Source: Heliomicrobium gestii (GTDB taxonomy: Bacteria; Bacillota; Desulfitobacteriia; Heliobacteriales; Heliobacteriaceae). From it: DNA of 64,000 nt. A program made the position numbers and the translations under genes. Location of the stretch: positions 1 to 64,000 of the forward strand of contig NZ_WXEX01000003.1 in the NCBI RefSeq assembly GCF_009877435.1, given 5' to 3'. Positions 33,324 to 40,850 of this stretch are shown piece by piece; the first letter of the stretch is position 1; the number at the start of each line of letters is the position of its first letter. Below the pieces are notes generated by a model. It did not search any database. It saw only the letters and a program-made list of their open reading frames with translations, and had not been told where the DNA came from.

Positions 33324-34139
33324 ATGGACCATACCTGGATTCGTCATGCCCGAGAGGAAAAGGGGTTGTCCCTACAAGAAGTCTCTCGGCTCTCCGGTGT
33401 TTCCGTGTCTTATCTGAGTGAGATCGAACGAGGGGCCAAACAGCCGGCGAACCGGATCATCGAAAAAATCTCTGCCGCCTTAGGGCTCAAACGGGAAGAG
33501 GGGAACCCTGAAGGGGGAGAGATCGGTCTTGGCCAAAAGCTGCGGTTGCTCCGGGAGGAGCGGGGACTTTCACGGCAGGCGCTTGCTCAGTCAGCAGGCA
33601 TCTCCGAGGAAACGTTGCAGGAGATCGAAGAGGAGGGGAGCCGCCCCGGCGTTGACACCCTGCGCACGCTGGCCGATCTGCTGAACATATCAATCCCCCA
33701 GTTGATGGGATCGCTGACCGCCATCGCCAGTCGCTTGCGCAGCCTTCGAGAACAACTGGGCTTGACCCAGGCGGAGGTGGCCGAACGGGCTGGCGTATCG
33801 CCCGGTCTGATCGGCCAAATCGAGCAGGGGAAGGTGCAGCCGTCGCTGCGCACGATCGAACGGGTCGCGGAAGCCGTTGGCGTGACCCCCTGTTACTTTT
33901 TGGTGCCCCAGCCCTCTTTAGAGAACCTGTTGCCGGTGTTAGGCGATGACCTGATCCGGCTGTTGGCAGAACCCCCTATCCAACAGACACTGCGCATGAT
34001 CTACGATTTGAATGAAGCGGAGCTTCGCTTTCTCTTTGGCGTTGTCCGGTTGATCAAGCAAACAGGATTGGTCGGCAGCCGGCGTTTGCTCAACGAGGAA
34101 GCCTACCTCCAATCCATGGAAGAGGGGATCGAACCATGA
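33324..34139 (+). CDS. transcriptional regulator with three XRE-type HTH domains
   Basis: 271 aa. Three separate Cro/C1-type helix-turn-helix modules: residues about 4-55 (LSLQEVSRLSGVSVSYLSEIE), about 66-118 (LSRQALAQSAGISEETLQEIE) and about 128-185 (LTQAEVAERAGVSPGLIGQIE). A C-terminal helical region of about 80 residues follows (LIRLLAEPPIQQTLRMIYDLNEAELRFLFGVVRLI). One protein with three such modules would bind an extended or repeated operator. ATG 33324 follows AAGGGGGCC. The stop overlaps the next gene by 4 bases, so it is coupled to the aldo/keto reductase and may control it. Confidence 0.88.
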   Translation: MDHTWIRHAREEKGLSLQEVSRLSGVSVSYLSEIERGAKQPANRIIEKISAALGLKREEGNPEGGEIGLGQKLRLLREERGLSRQALAQSAGISEETLQEIEEEGSRPGVDTLRTLADLLNISIPQLMGSLTAIASRLRSLREQLGLTQAEVAERAGVSPGLIGQIEQGKVQPSLRTIERVAEAVGVTPCYFLVPQPSLENLLPVLGDDLIRLLAEPPIQQTLRMIYDLNEAELRFLFGVVRLIKQTGLVGSRRLLNEEAYLQSMEEGIEP

Positions 34140-35176
34140 AAACAAGCGCTCTGGGTCGGCTTGGCTGGCCCGTATCTTTCATCGGACTCGGCGGCATCGC
34201 CATCCAGAGGTTGGACGACGAGGCTGCCGCCGCCGTCGTCGTCGCCGCCTTGGCGACAGGTGTCAACTTCATCGACTCCGCTCGCGGCTATACGGACAGT
34301 GAGGCGAAGATCGGCAAGGGGATCCGAGGCATCGAGAGGGAACGCTTTTTCCTTGCCACAAAAAGCATGGAGCGAACGGCCGAAGGGTTGCTGGCCGATA
34401 TCGCCAAGAGCCGAGCCAACCTGGGTGTGGACATGATTGACCTTTACCAATTGCACAATGTCAAGGACGACGCCTCCCTGGATCAGGTCCTGGCGCTGGG
34501 CGGCGCGCTGGAAGGCGCCGAGGAGGCTCGCCGGCGCGGTTGGATCCGGGCGGTCGGTATCACCGGCCATGTGACGTCCGTTCTGGAAAAAGCCATCGCC
34601 ACCGGCCATTTCGCTACCTGTCAGTTTCCCTACAATGTGATTGAAACCCGGGTGGAGGAACGACTGTTGCCTGCTTGTGTCGAACAGGATCTGGGCATCA
34701 TCGTCATGAAGCCCCTAGCCGGCGGCGCATTGGGGCCCGATTGGGCGGAACAGTCGCTGCGCTTCTTCCTTGACAAGCCTGTATCGGTTGTCATCCCCGG
34801 CATGGACTCCCTTGAACAGGTGGTCGCCAATTGTCGCGTCGGACAAGCAGGTCATCCGCTGACGGCGGAAGAGACGGCACAGGTGCAGGAGGCGTTGCGC
34901 TCCCTGGGCGAACGCTTCTGCCGGCGCTGCGAGTACTGCATGCCCTGTCCCCATGGCGTCAACATCCCCGTCACCTTTCTCCTTCACGGCTATTGGACCC
35001 GCTATAACCTGCAGGACTGGGCGCAGGAACGGTACGGCGCCATGGCCGTCAAAGCCGACGCTTGCCGGGAGTGCCGTGTCTGCGAAGCGCGCTGCCCCTA
35101 TGACCTGCCCATCCGGGAGATGCTCAAAGAGGCCCACGCCAATTTGGACGATCCTGGCTTAAAGAAGGAAAATTAG
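34136..35176 (+). CDS. aldo/keto reductase with C-terminal 2x[4Fe-4S] ferredoxin part
   Basis: 346 aa. Residues about 1-265 form the aldo/keto reductase barrel: GLGGIAIQ, NFIDSARGYTDSE (Asp-Tyr pair), FLATKS, DLYQLHNV (His) and the C-terminal VVIPGMDSLEQV. Residues about 265-330 carry two Cys groups, CRRCEYCMPCPHGVNIP and CRECRVCEARCPYDLPI, each fitting a 4Fe-4S cluster. This fused type is common in anaerobes and likely moves electrons between an iron-sulfur carrier and an unknown carbonyl substrate. Cofactor NADPH cannot be confirmed. Confidence 0.9.
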   Translation: MKTSALGRLGWPVSFIGLGGIAIQRLDDEAAAAVVVAALATGVNFIDSARGYTDSEAKIGKGIRGIERERFFLATKSMERTAEGLLADIAKSRANLGVDMIDLYQLHNVKDDASLDQVLALGGALEGAEEARRRGWIRAVGITGHVTSVLEKAIATGHFATCQFPYNVIETRVEERLLPACVEQDLGIIVMKPLAGGALGPDWAEQSLRFFLDKPVSVVIPGMDSLEQVVANCRVGQAGHPLTAEETAQVQEALRSLGERFCRRCEYCMPCPHGVNIPVTFLLHGYWTRYNLQDWAQERYGAMAVKADACRECRVCEARCPYDLPIREMLKEAHANLDDPGLKKEN

Positions 35177-35284
35177 GGTAGACTGGCGAATGGATTGCAC
35201 TAGAGATGACGAGATCTGTTGCGGTGACATCACCGTGACAACATCGCCGTCGAGGAAGGATCAAGAGAAAGGTGGTATCCTCTG

Positions 35285-35614
35285 ATGTTCAAGTGTGGCG
35301 TCTGCGGCTATATCCATGAAGGAGAGGCGGCGCCGGACCAGTGCCCAAAATGCGGGGCGGCGAAAGAAAAGTTTACGGCCCTGTCAGAAGAGGCAGCCAA
35401 CCTGATCGAGCGCTCCCGGATCACCAATGACATCCATGTCCAACTGTTGAGTTTGCTGGAAAACATCCAGTTTCTGGCCGAGGAAGGCCGTGAGGAAGAC
35501 CTCGATCCCGGATGCAATAAGCTCTTTGATCGGCTCCGCCAATCTGCTGTGGAGTACCGCCAGTCGATCAAGGCCGAACTGCAGGGCCACATGAACAAGG
35601 GCAAGTGGGGTTAA
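35285..35614 (+). CDS. rubredoxin-type domain protein
   Basis: 109 aa. The first 35 residues are the rubredoxin-like iron site of rubrerythrin type: MFKCGVCGYIHEG ... DQCPKCGAAKEKF. The remaining 70 residues are helical (IHVQLLSLLENIQFLAEEG) and lack the diiron motifs of rubrerythrin. ATG 35285 has AAAGGTGG upstream. Electron transfer role is inferred from the iron site. It follows the ferredoxin-type aldo/keto reductase gene and may be its redox partner. Confidence 0.8.
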   Translation: MFKCGVCGYIHEGEAAPDQCPKCGAAKEKFTALSEEAANLIERSRITNDIHVQLLSLLENIQFLAEEGREEDLDPGCNKLFDRLRQSAVEYRQSIKAELQGHMNKGKWG

Positions 35615-35703
35615 AAAGCGAAAAAACCAAAAGCGAGAAAGTCGAACGATTCCCCAAGGGACGATGCTGAGTCTTTGACTGAACGCATTTCGCCCCTTAT
35701 GGA

Positions 35704-35762
35704 GAACCTTCCTGACGCCGATTCCAGAAAACGGATTGGCGTGCGGGAAGGTTTTCTTTTTA
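35704..35762 (+). terminator. long composite terminator hairpin
   Basis: Arms AACCTTCC / GGAAGGTT (35705-35712 / 35746-35753), inner ACGCC / GGCGT and GATTCC / GGATT, then TTTTCTTTTT. Confidence 0.75.
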
Positions 35763-35814
35763 TACATAACCTGATTCCTTCGAGGGAAGCTAGAAGATGA
35801 GGTGAGGCATTTCG

Positions 35815-36054
35815 ATGAGCAACAAAAAACAGAATGACGACCTGCGCACCCATCGCCAGATCGATCGTTTGAGATGGGAGACGGCCAAGGAGATGGGCGC
35901 CAATGAGCCCCTTGACAACAATGTGGAGATCGGCATGGCCCGAGACGGCCTCGAAACCTATGTGCGCCAGCAGATGGTGGAAACAGCCGAGCGCGCCCTG
36001 GCAGAGGAAGGAGAGCGCAAAGGGGCGCTCAATGAAAAGGACAAAAAGGAGTAG
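35815..36054 (+). CDS. probable alpha/beta-type small acid-soluble spore protein
   Basis: 79 aa from ATG 35815 (GAGGTGAGG upstream). The stretch RLRWETAKEMG followed about 20 residues later by GLETYVRQQMVETAERALAEE resembles the two conserved blocks of alpha/beta SASPs (KYEIAQEFG and a GG-x-MVRRM-IE-AE block), but the second GG is missing. Strongly charged, no Cys. In spores these proteins coat DNA. If correct it supports a sporulating host; a divergent non-spore homologue cannot be excluded. Confidence 0.5.
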   Translation: MSNKKQNDDLRTHRQIDRLRWETAKEMGANEPLDNNVEIGMARDGLETYVRQQMVETAERALAEEGERKGALNEKDKKE

Positions 36055-36125
36055 GCCCTTACCAGCATAGGCCGGGTGGGTGCAGGGAAATGCTACTGCT
36101 AGCATCATTGAGGAGGGAATGGCTG

Positions 36126-36371
36126 ATGGTGGATATCGAAGGTTTCCGCGAACGCTTGGCCCAGCGCATTGAAGAGGGAAAACAGCACGGGATCTCCGAT
36201 GAGGTCATGCGTGAGGGCATTGTCAATCTGGGCGACATTGCCGTTCATTTTTTCAAAGCCGACAAGCCGGAAGAGAAGCTGATGAAGGCGCTATGGGAAG
36301 TGAGCACAGAAGACGAAAAAAAAGTGCTGGCCAACATCCTGCTCCGGTACGGGAAACAGGCCCTGCACTGA
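36126..36371 (+). CDS. DUF3243 domain protein
   Basis: 81 aa from ATG 36126 with GAGGAGGG upstream. The pattern GISDEVMREGIVNLGDIAVHF then KALWEVSTEDEKKVLANILLRY follows DUF3243 (B. subtilis YmfJ-like), a small helical Firmicutes family of unknown function. Separated by about 70 bases from the SASP-like gene, possibly co-transcribed. Confidence 0.8.
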   Translation: MVDIEGFRERLAQRIEEGKQHGISDEVMREGIVNLGDIAVHFFKADKPEEKLMKALWEVSTEDEKKVLANILLRYGKQALH

Positions 36372-36471
36372 TCCCCGGAGGTTTTCTGCCTGGCGATATT
36401 CTGCCTGATTAAGGTCGAGCACCAGGCGGTTTAGCGAAAAAGCTCCGGTAATAAGACAAAGCCATGAGCCC

Positions 36472-36515
36472 AAAAGATAAGCCGTCGTAGGGGGAATCCC
36501 TTCTGACGGCTTATC
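36472..36515 (-). terminator. terminator of the DUF896 gene
   Basis: Stem GATAAGCCGTC (36476-36486) / GACGGCTTATC (36505-36515). On the minus strand it is followed by TTTTGGG, so it serves the leftward gene. Confidence 0.7.
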
Positions 36516-36560
36516 TGTCATGATTCGCTCATTTTACAAAGGCATGCACGCCGACACCTC

Positions 36561-36869
36561 TTAGTGAAGGTGAGGTGTTTTTTTTGTGCCGCAGGCGGGA
36601 CAACTGCACCCTTTTCCCATGTCGGCAGCAGATGAACCAGCGCTGTTATTAGAGCCATCCTTGTGTCCGACTTCCGCCTGTGCCGCCGGATCGGCGTCGA
36701 CAATCTCCACCCGATCGAGGGTGTCCTTGACACGCGCCTTGATCGCCTCTACATATTCGCGGCGCACACGAACCTGCTCCGCCTTTTCTTCCTCCGTAAG
36801 CCCCTCCGCCGTCCGGCTCTTGCGCGACAGATAGTTGATTCGATCGATGAGATCCTTGGTGATAGACAC
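36561..36869 (-). CDS. DUF896 (YnzC-like) protein with Cys-rich tail
   Basis: 102 aa from GTG 36869 (GAGGATG upstream). Residues 5-55 are the DUF896 helical hairpin: LIDRINYLSRKSRTAEGLTEEEKAEQ then REYVEAIKARVKDTLD. The C-terminal 45 residues are an extension with CSCPACG near the end, which is not part of the family and could bind metal. DUF896 proteins are small and cytoplasmic and occur under SOS control in Bacillus. Confidence 0.85.
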   Translation of the reverse strand: MSITKDLIDRINYLSRKSRTAEGLTEEEKAEQVRVRREYVEAIKARVKDTLDRVEIVDADPAAQAEVGHKDGSNNSAGSSAADMGKGCSCPACGTKKTPHLH

Positions 36870-37034
36870 TGGACATCCTCCTTCATTGAAACAACCGTAG
36901 CATGGGAGAGAGCGCTAGAATTTGCCTCTCTATCTTAGCATGTCCGTAAAAAAGATGCATTTTTTTATGTTTCAATTGCAAGCGGCGTCCCATAGGGTGA
37001 TGGTAGGAAATACCATCGACAGGGAGGGGCCGTT

Positions 37035-38093
37035 ATGGGCACGATCCCAGCCTTTTACGAATCTGACGCTGCTGTTTCTCCCTGGCACATCGAGGCAGCG
37101 GGGGTGGCGGAGCATTGGAAACAATCCCGCGGCGCCGGGATTGTCGTCGCCGTGATCGACACCGGTATTGATCCCCGGCACCCCGATTTCTCTGGTCGCA
37201 TTGTCGAAATGCGGACCTTTGAGGGCGGATCCGTCAATGATGAAAACGGTCACGGCACCCATGTCGCCGGCATCGTCGCGGGCGCGCGGACCGGCTTGGC
37301 GCCGGAAGCTCGCCTGGTGTCGTTAAAAGTGGGCGACAGCAAAGGCCGCGTCGACACGGAAGCGGCCAAAGAGGCGCTGCGCTATGTAAGGGAGTTTAAC
37401 GGCCAACGAGATCCGGCAGACCGGATTCGCTATGTCAATTGCTCCTTTGGTTCACCTGCCATCGATCTGGAACTGTGGGTGGTGATCAAAGAGCTCGTCA
37501 AATCGGGTGTCTCCATCTTTGTTTCGGCGGGAAACAGCGGCGACGGCAGCGCCGATACATGGGAACCGAATTTTCCCGGCTTTTTCCCGGAGGTGATCTG
37601 CCTGGGCGCCTGCCAGCAGGATTTTCAACCGGCCAAGTTTTCCTCCAGCTATGATGGTGTCGATTTTATGGCCTTCGGCGTCGATGTCTACTCCTGTTGG
37701 CCCGGAGGCGGCTACAAGGCCTTGTCTGGCACTTCCATGGCGTCCCCGATGGCGCTCGGCATGTGCCTGCTCCTTGAAGCGGCCTTTGGACGCCCGATGA
37801 CCGATGATGAACGCTACGCGGCGCTAATGCGCTATGCGCGGCCGACAAGCGGCAATCCGCTGATGGTTGGCCACGGCGTTCTCGATTATCGACAATCGCC
37901 CCGTTTTGCCACCGAGATCACCATGACAGTGGGTTCAAGCGAGTTTCTTGTCAACGGTCAGCAACAGCAGATGGAGGGCGTTCCTCAGATCATCGCCGAT
38001 CGGTTGTACGTTCCTGTCCGTTATGTGGCGGAAGCCTTCGGCGCCACCGTCCGTTGGGATGGCGAAAAAGGGCAGGCCCGTTTCTACCGGTAA
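37035..38093 (+). CDS. intracellular-type subtilisin with C-terminal Cu-amine-oxidase-N-like domain
   Basis: 352 aa from ATG 37035 (GGGAGGGG upstream). Subtilase triad: Asp in VAVIDTGID, His in NGHGTHVAGI, Ser in LSGTSMASPMAL; oxyanion Asn in SAGNSGDG. No signal peptide and no long propeptide, as in intracellular subtilisins. Residues about 285-352 are a copper-amine-oxidase-N-like stalk domain (EFLVNGQQQQMEGVP, RLYVPVRYVAEAFGATVRWD), normally found on exported clostridial proteins. That pairing with a protease lacking a signal is unusual. It could regulate activity or, if export occurs by an unseen route, bind the wall. Confidence 0.9.
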   Translation: MGTIPAFYESDAAVSPWHIEAAGVAEHWKQSRGAGIVVAVIDTGIDPRHPDFSGRIVEMRTFEGGSVNDENGHGTHVAGIVAGARTGLAPEARLVSLKVGDSKGRVDTEAAKEALRYVREFNGQRDPADRIRYVNCSFGSPAIDLELWVVIKELVKSGVSIFVSAGNSGDGSADTWEPNFPGFFPEVICLGACQQDFQPAKFSSSYDGVDFMAFGVDVYSCWPGGGYKALSGTSMASPMALGMCLLLEAAFGRPMTDDERYAALMRYARPTSGNPLMVGHGVLDYRQSPRFATEITMTVGSSEFLVNGQQQQMEGVPQIIADRLYVPVRYVAEAFGATVRWDGEKGQARFYR

Positions 38094-38169
38094 AGGCGTC
38101 TAAAGTCGTCATGTTCCCTCAGAGAGATTCCGGCGGCCCTGCTGCATGGACGACACCAAATGCTTGTGG

Positions 38170-38210
38170 CCATTGGGAAAGCGACGGCTTGGCCGCTGCT
38201 TTCCCAATGG
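38170..38210. repeat. 13-bp inverted repeat between convergent genes
   Basis: CCATTGGGAAAGC (38170-38182) and GCTTTCCCAATGG (38198-38210). It lies just after the stop of the leftward carbohydrate-binding gene and after the subtilisin gene. No T-run on either side, so it may be a processing or stability hairpin. Confidence 0.55.
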
Positions 38211-38217
38211 ATGGGAT

Positions 38218-38577
38218 TTAATGGGGCGGGTTGATGCCCCGGGACTGATAGCTCCAGTTCTTGCCGCTGTTGTTGTCCCAGTTGTTGGCCGAATCTTTGA
38301 AGCAGAAGAGCAAATCATCCTGCTCCATGTTGATCGTGCACTGCCAACCGGAACCTGTGGCCTCCATCCGGTGATCATAGACGTTTCGCCAGTTTTTCCC
38401 ATATCCGGCGTGGAGGTAGACCTGCTGCGCGCCCGATTTGCTCAGGATCCCGTCGTAGACGATCGTCACATCGCGGCCATCTCCCAGCAAAGGTCGAATT
38501 TTAACCGTTGGATTGACCATGCCTGACGCCATCGTTTTGGCTTGATAGCCTTGACCATAGGCCTGTTGCTGATGCAT
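38218..38577 (-). CDS. stand-alone starch-binding-type (CBM25-like) domain protein
   Basis: 119 aa from ATG 38577, which is 11 bases after AAAAAGGAGG; other ATGs upstream lie within or before that site. After a Gln-rich start, the domain reads VTIVYDGILSKSGAQQVYLHAGYGKNWRNVYDHRMEATGSGWQCTINM then LFCFKDSANNWDNNSGKNW, the layout of CBM25/CBM53 modules with their conserved aromatic residues (Trp in KNW, RNV, Trp in SGW, NNWDNN). No enzyme part and no signal peptide. It may bind intracellular alpha-glucan such as glycogen. Confidence 0.75.
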   Translation of the reverse strand: MHQQQAYGQGYQAKTMASGMVNPTVKIRPLLGDGRDVTIVYDGILSKSGAQQVYLHAGYGKNWRNVYDHRMEATGSGWQCTINMEQDDLLFCFKDSANNWDNNSGKNWSYQSRGINPPH

Positions 38578-38803
38578 TCTGTTCATGACCTCCTTTTTAT
38601 GGACATGATCGATAGGGTCCAGAAGAGGGTCCATGGCTAGTATGGTTCCAAATAGCGCTCCTTCACAGCCGTAAAGATCTGGTGTCTGTGGAAAAGGCGG
38701 CAATTCCCAGGGGTTCTCCCGCTTTTTCAAAAGCGACGGATGTGGTAAACTAAGTATCTGAAAATTACCTTTTTCCGGACGATTCAACCGGAGGTGGATC
38801 AGA

Positions 38804-39454
38804 CTGGACAGGCATTCACAGATCCTCGCCACACTCGCCGACATGTATCCAGACGCCCGTTGCGCTTTACACTTCCGCAATCCCTTCGAACTGCTGATCG
38901 CCACCATGCTGGCCGCTCAGGCAACGGACAAGTCTGTCAACCTGGTCACCCCGGCGCTTTTCGCCAAAGCCCCCACGCCTGAGGCGATGCTCCTGCTGAG
39001 CCAGGAGGAGTTGGAGGACCTGATTAAAAGCATCGGTCTTTATCGTAACAAAGCCCGCAACATCCGAGCGGCCTGCCGGTTGCTGGTGGAAAAACACGGC
39101 GGGCAGACGCCCAACTGCCGGGAACTGCTGGAGGAACTGCCTGGCGTCGGAAGAAAAACAGCCTCTGTGGTGTTGGCCGAAGCTTTTCAGGAACCGGCCA
39201 TCGCTGTGGACACCCATGTCTTTCGGGTGTCGAACCGCCTTGGATTGGCCCAGGCGGCCGATGTCGTCAAAACGGAGCAGGAACTGATGAGCAATATCCC
39301 CCGGGAGCTCTGGGCAAAGGCCCATCACTGGCTGATTTTTCATGGACGCCAGGTTTGCCATGCCCGCAAGCCGGCCTGCAGGGACTGCCGGTTGGCTGAA
39401 CAATGCCGGGAATATACAGGGGTAAACGTCGAGACAGGGGAGGAAACGGAATGA
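38804..39454 (+). CDS. nth: endonuclease III, probable CTG start
   Basis: 216 aa if started at CTG 38804, 8 bases after GGAGGT; the first ATG (38843) has no ribosome binding site and would remove the first helix DRHSQILATLADMYPDA that other Nth proteins have. Seen: NPFELLIATMLAAQATD, helix-hairpin-helix LPGVGRKTA with the catalytic Lys, catalytic Asp in VDTHVFRV, and the 4Fe-4S loop C-x6-C-x2-C-x5-C (CHARKPACRDCRLAEQC). It removes oxidised pyrimidines. Coupled to the next gene by a 4-base overlap. Confidence 0.9.
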   Translation: MDRHSQILATLADMYPDARCALHFRNPFELLIATMLAAQATDKSVNLVTPALFAKAPTPEAMLLLSQEELEDLIKSIGLYRNKARNIRAACRLLVEKHGGQTPNCRELLEELPGVGRKTASVVLAEAFQEPAIAVDTHVFRVSNRLGLAQAADVVKTEQELMSNIPRELWAKAHHWLIFHGRQVCHARKPACRDCRLAEQCREYTGVNVETGEETE

Positions 39455-40401
39455 AGATCCTCACAACGATGCCTTTTCCCGAATGGCACCGCGAACGTCT
39501 GGAAAGAACATACCCTGGCGTCCTTTGGCGGATTTGCCGATCCACCAGCGAGGCCCTTGAATTTCTGCCCAGCGCAGACGCCCTTGTCACCTATGGCGAC
39601 GGCTTGACGGCGGAGGTGCTGCGGCGGGCGCCGAAACTGCGGTGGATTCAATCCTTTGCCGGCGGTTTAGAGCACATCCCCTTTGATGTGCTGAAAGAGC
39701 GGGAGATCACGCTGACCAACGCTAAGGGTGTTCATGCCGTTCAGGCGGCGGAACACACCCTCGGCGTCATGCTGGCCTTTGCCCGGCAGTTGCCCTTCTT
39801 CGTCCGCATGCAGGAGCAAGCTCGTTGGGAAGACCATGTGAAGCTCGATGAGATCCATCAGAAGACGGTCTGCATCGTCGGTCTCGGCGCGATGGGCTTG
39901 GAAATCGCTGCTCGCGCGCTTGCATTTGGGATGCGTGTCACCGGGGTGAACAGCGACGGGCGGACCGTCGAGGGGGTCCATAAGGCCTACCCTCGCGATC
40001 AGATCGAACTGGCCATCGCCGAGGCTGATTTCATCGTTTTGGCGATGCCCCTCACCGCCGCATCGGAACGGCGCTTCGGCGCCTACGAGTTCTCCTTGAT
40101 GAAGCGCTCGGCCATCTTGATCAACATCGCTCGGGGCAAGGTGATCGATGAGCCGGCCCTAGTCCATGCGCTGGGAGAGGGCCAAATCGCCGGCGCCGCC
40201 TTGGATGTTTTTGTGGATGAACCTCTTCCCGAGGAGAGTCCCTTATGGAAGATGAACAACGTGCTCATCACGCCGCATGTGGCCGGACGGTCCCCGCGCT
40301 ACCTTGACCGAGCGTTGGAAATCTTTGAAACCAACCTGGAGGCCTTTATGGCAGAGAAACCGCTGCCCTTGAATGTCGTTGATCTGGAAAAAGGGTATTG
40401 A
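39451..40401 (+). CDS. D-2-hydroxyacid dehydrogenase
   Basis: 316 aa. NAD-binding GLGAMGLEIAAR, catalytic Arg in INIARGKV, Glu in DEPLPEESPLW, His in TPHVAGRSP. NAD-binding Asp after the Gly motif is not obvious (VTGVNSDGR), which may favour NADP. It fits the GyaR/SerA-like dehydrogenase group; substrate unknown. It overlaps the end of nth by 4 bases. A terminator follows. Confidence 0.88.
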   Translation: MKILTTMPFPEWHRERLERTYPGVLWRICRSTSEALEFLPSADALVTYGDGLTAEVLRRAPKLRWIQSFAGGLEHIPFDVLKEREITLTNAKGVHAVQAAEHTLGVMLAFARQLPFFVRMQEQARWEDHVKLDEIHQKTVCIVGLGAMGLEIAARALAFGMRVTGVNSDGRTVEGVHKAYPRDQIELAIAEADFIVLAMPLTAASERRFGAYEFSLMKRSAILINIARGKVIDEPALVHALGEGQIAGAALDVFVDEPLPEESPLWKMNNVLITPHVAGRSPRYLDRALEIFETNLEAFMAEKPLPLNVVDLEKGY

Positions 40402-40407
40402 TTGGAA

Positions 40408-40448
40408 AAGGCGCTGCCAGCCCACGAGCTGTTGCAGCGCTCTTTTTA
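40408..40448 (+). terminator. terminator of nth-dehydrogenase unit
   Basis: Stem GCGCTGC (40411-40417) / GCAGCGC (40434-40440) flanked by AAAAG and TCTTTTT. Confidence 0.75.
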
Positions 40449-40573
40449 TGAGTTTTTTCAAAGGCAACGGTTTTGGATGGGCGAAAAGAAATAGGACTTT
40501 CGTCCCATATGTGTTTGTGGTTATAATTGGCTAAAGGAAACAGCCGGATTTTTGGGGGAGAGGAGGCGGCGCC

Positions 40574-40801
40574 ATGAAGCAGCAGTTCAAGGCGGATCTC
40601 TTTACACTGATGACCAAACAGGGCATCCAAGTATCGCCCCAAATGATGAACGATATTGAGAAGATGGTTGATTCATTTACAGCGGTAACCCTTAGCACCT
40701 ACGGGAAGACAGTGGGGAAGGTGCACCGGGCCAACCCGGAACTTTCGATTGATGAACTCATCGAGCGAGCGAAGGTCGTTCACGAACTCGTCAATAAATA
40801 A
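40574..40801 (+). CDS. hypothetical helical protein
   Basis: 75 aa from ATG 40574 (GGGGGAGAGGAGG upstream). Helical, polar, no Cys and no membrane span (DLFTLMTKQGIQVSPQMMNDIEKMVDSF, then LSIDELIERAKVVHELVN). No family recognised. It precedes a terminator shared with the convergent ATPase gene. Confidence 0.6.
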   Translation: MKQQFKADLFTLMTKQGIQVSPQMMNDIEKMVDSFTAVTLSTYGKTVGKVHRANPELSIDELIERAKVVHELVNK

Positions 40802-40806
40802 CAAAA

Positions 40807-40846
40807 CGAGGGGCTGCTCCAGCAAAGGCATGGGGGCAGCCCCTCG
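40807..40846 (-). terminator. terminator of the P-type ATPase gene
   Basis: Perfect 11-bp stem CGAGGGGCTGC (40807-40817) / GCAGCCCCTCG (40836-40846); on the minus strand followed by TTTTG. Confidence 0.75.
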
Positions 40847-40850
40847 ACGG

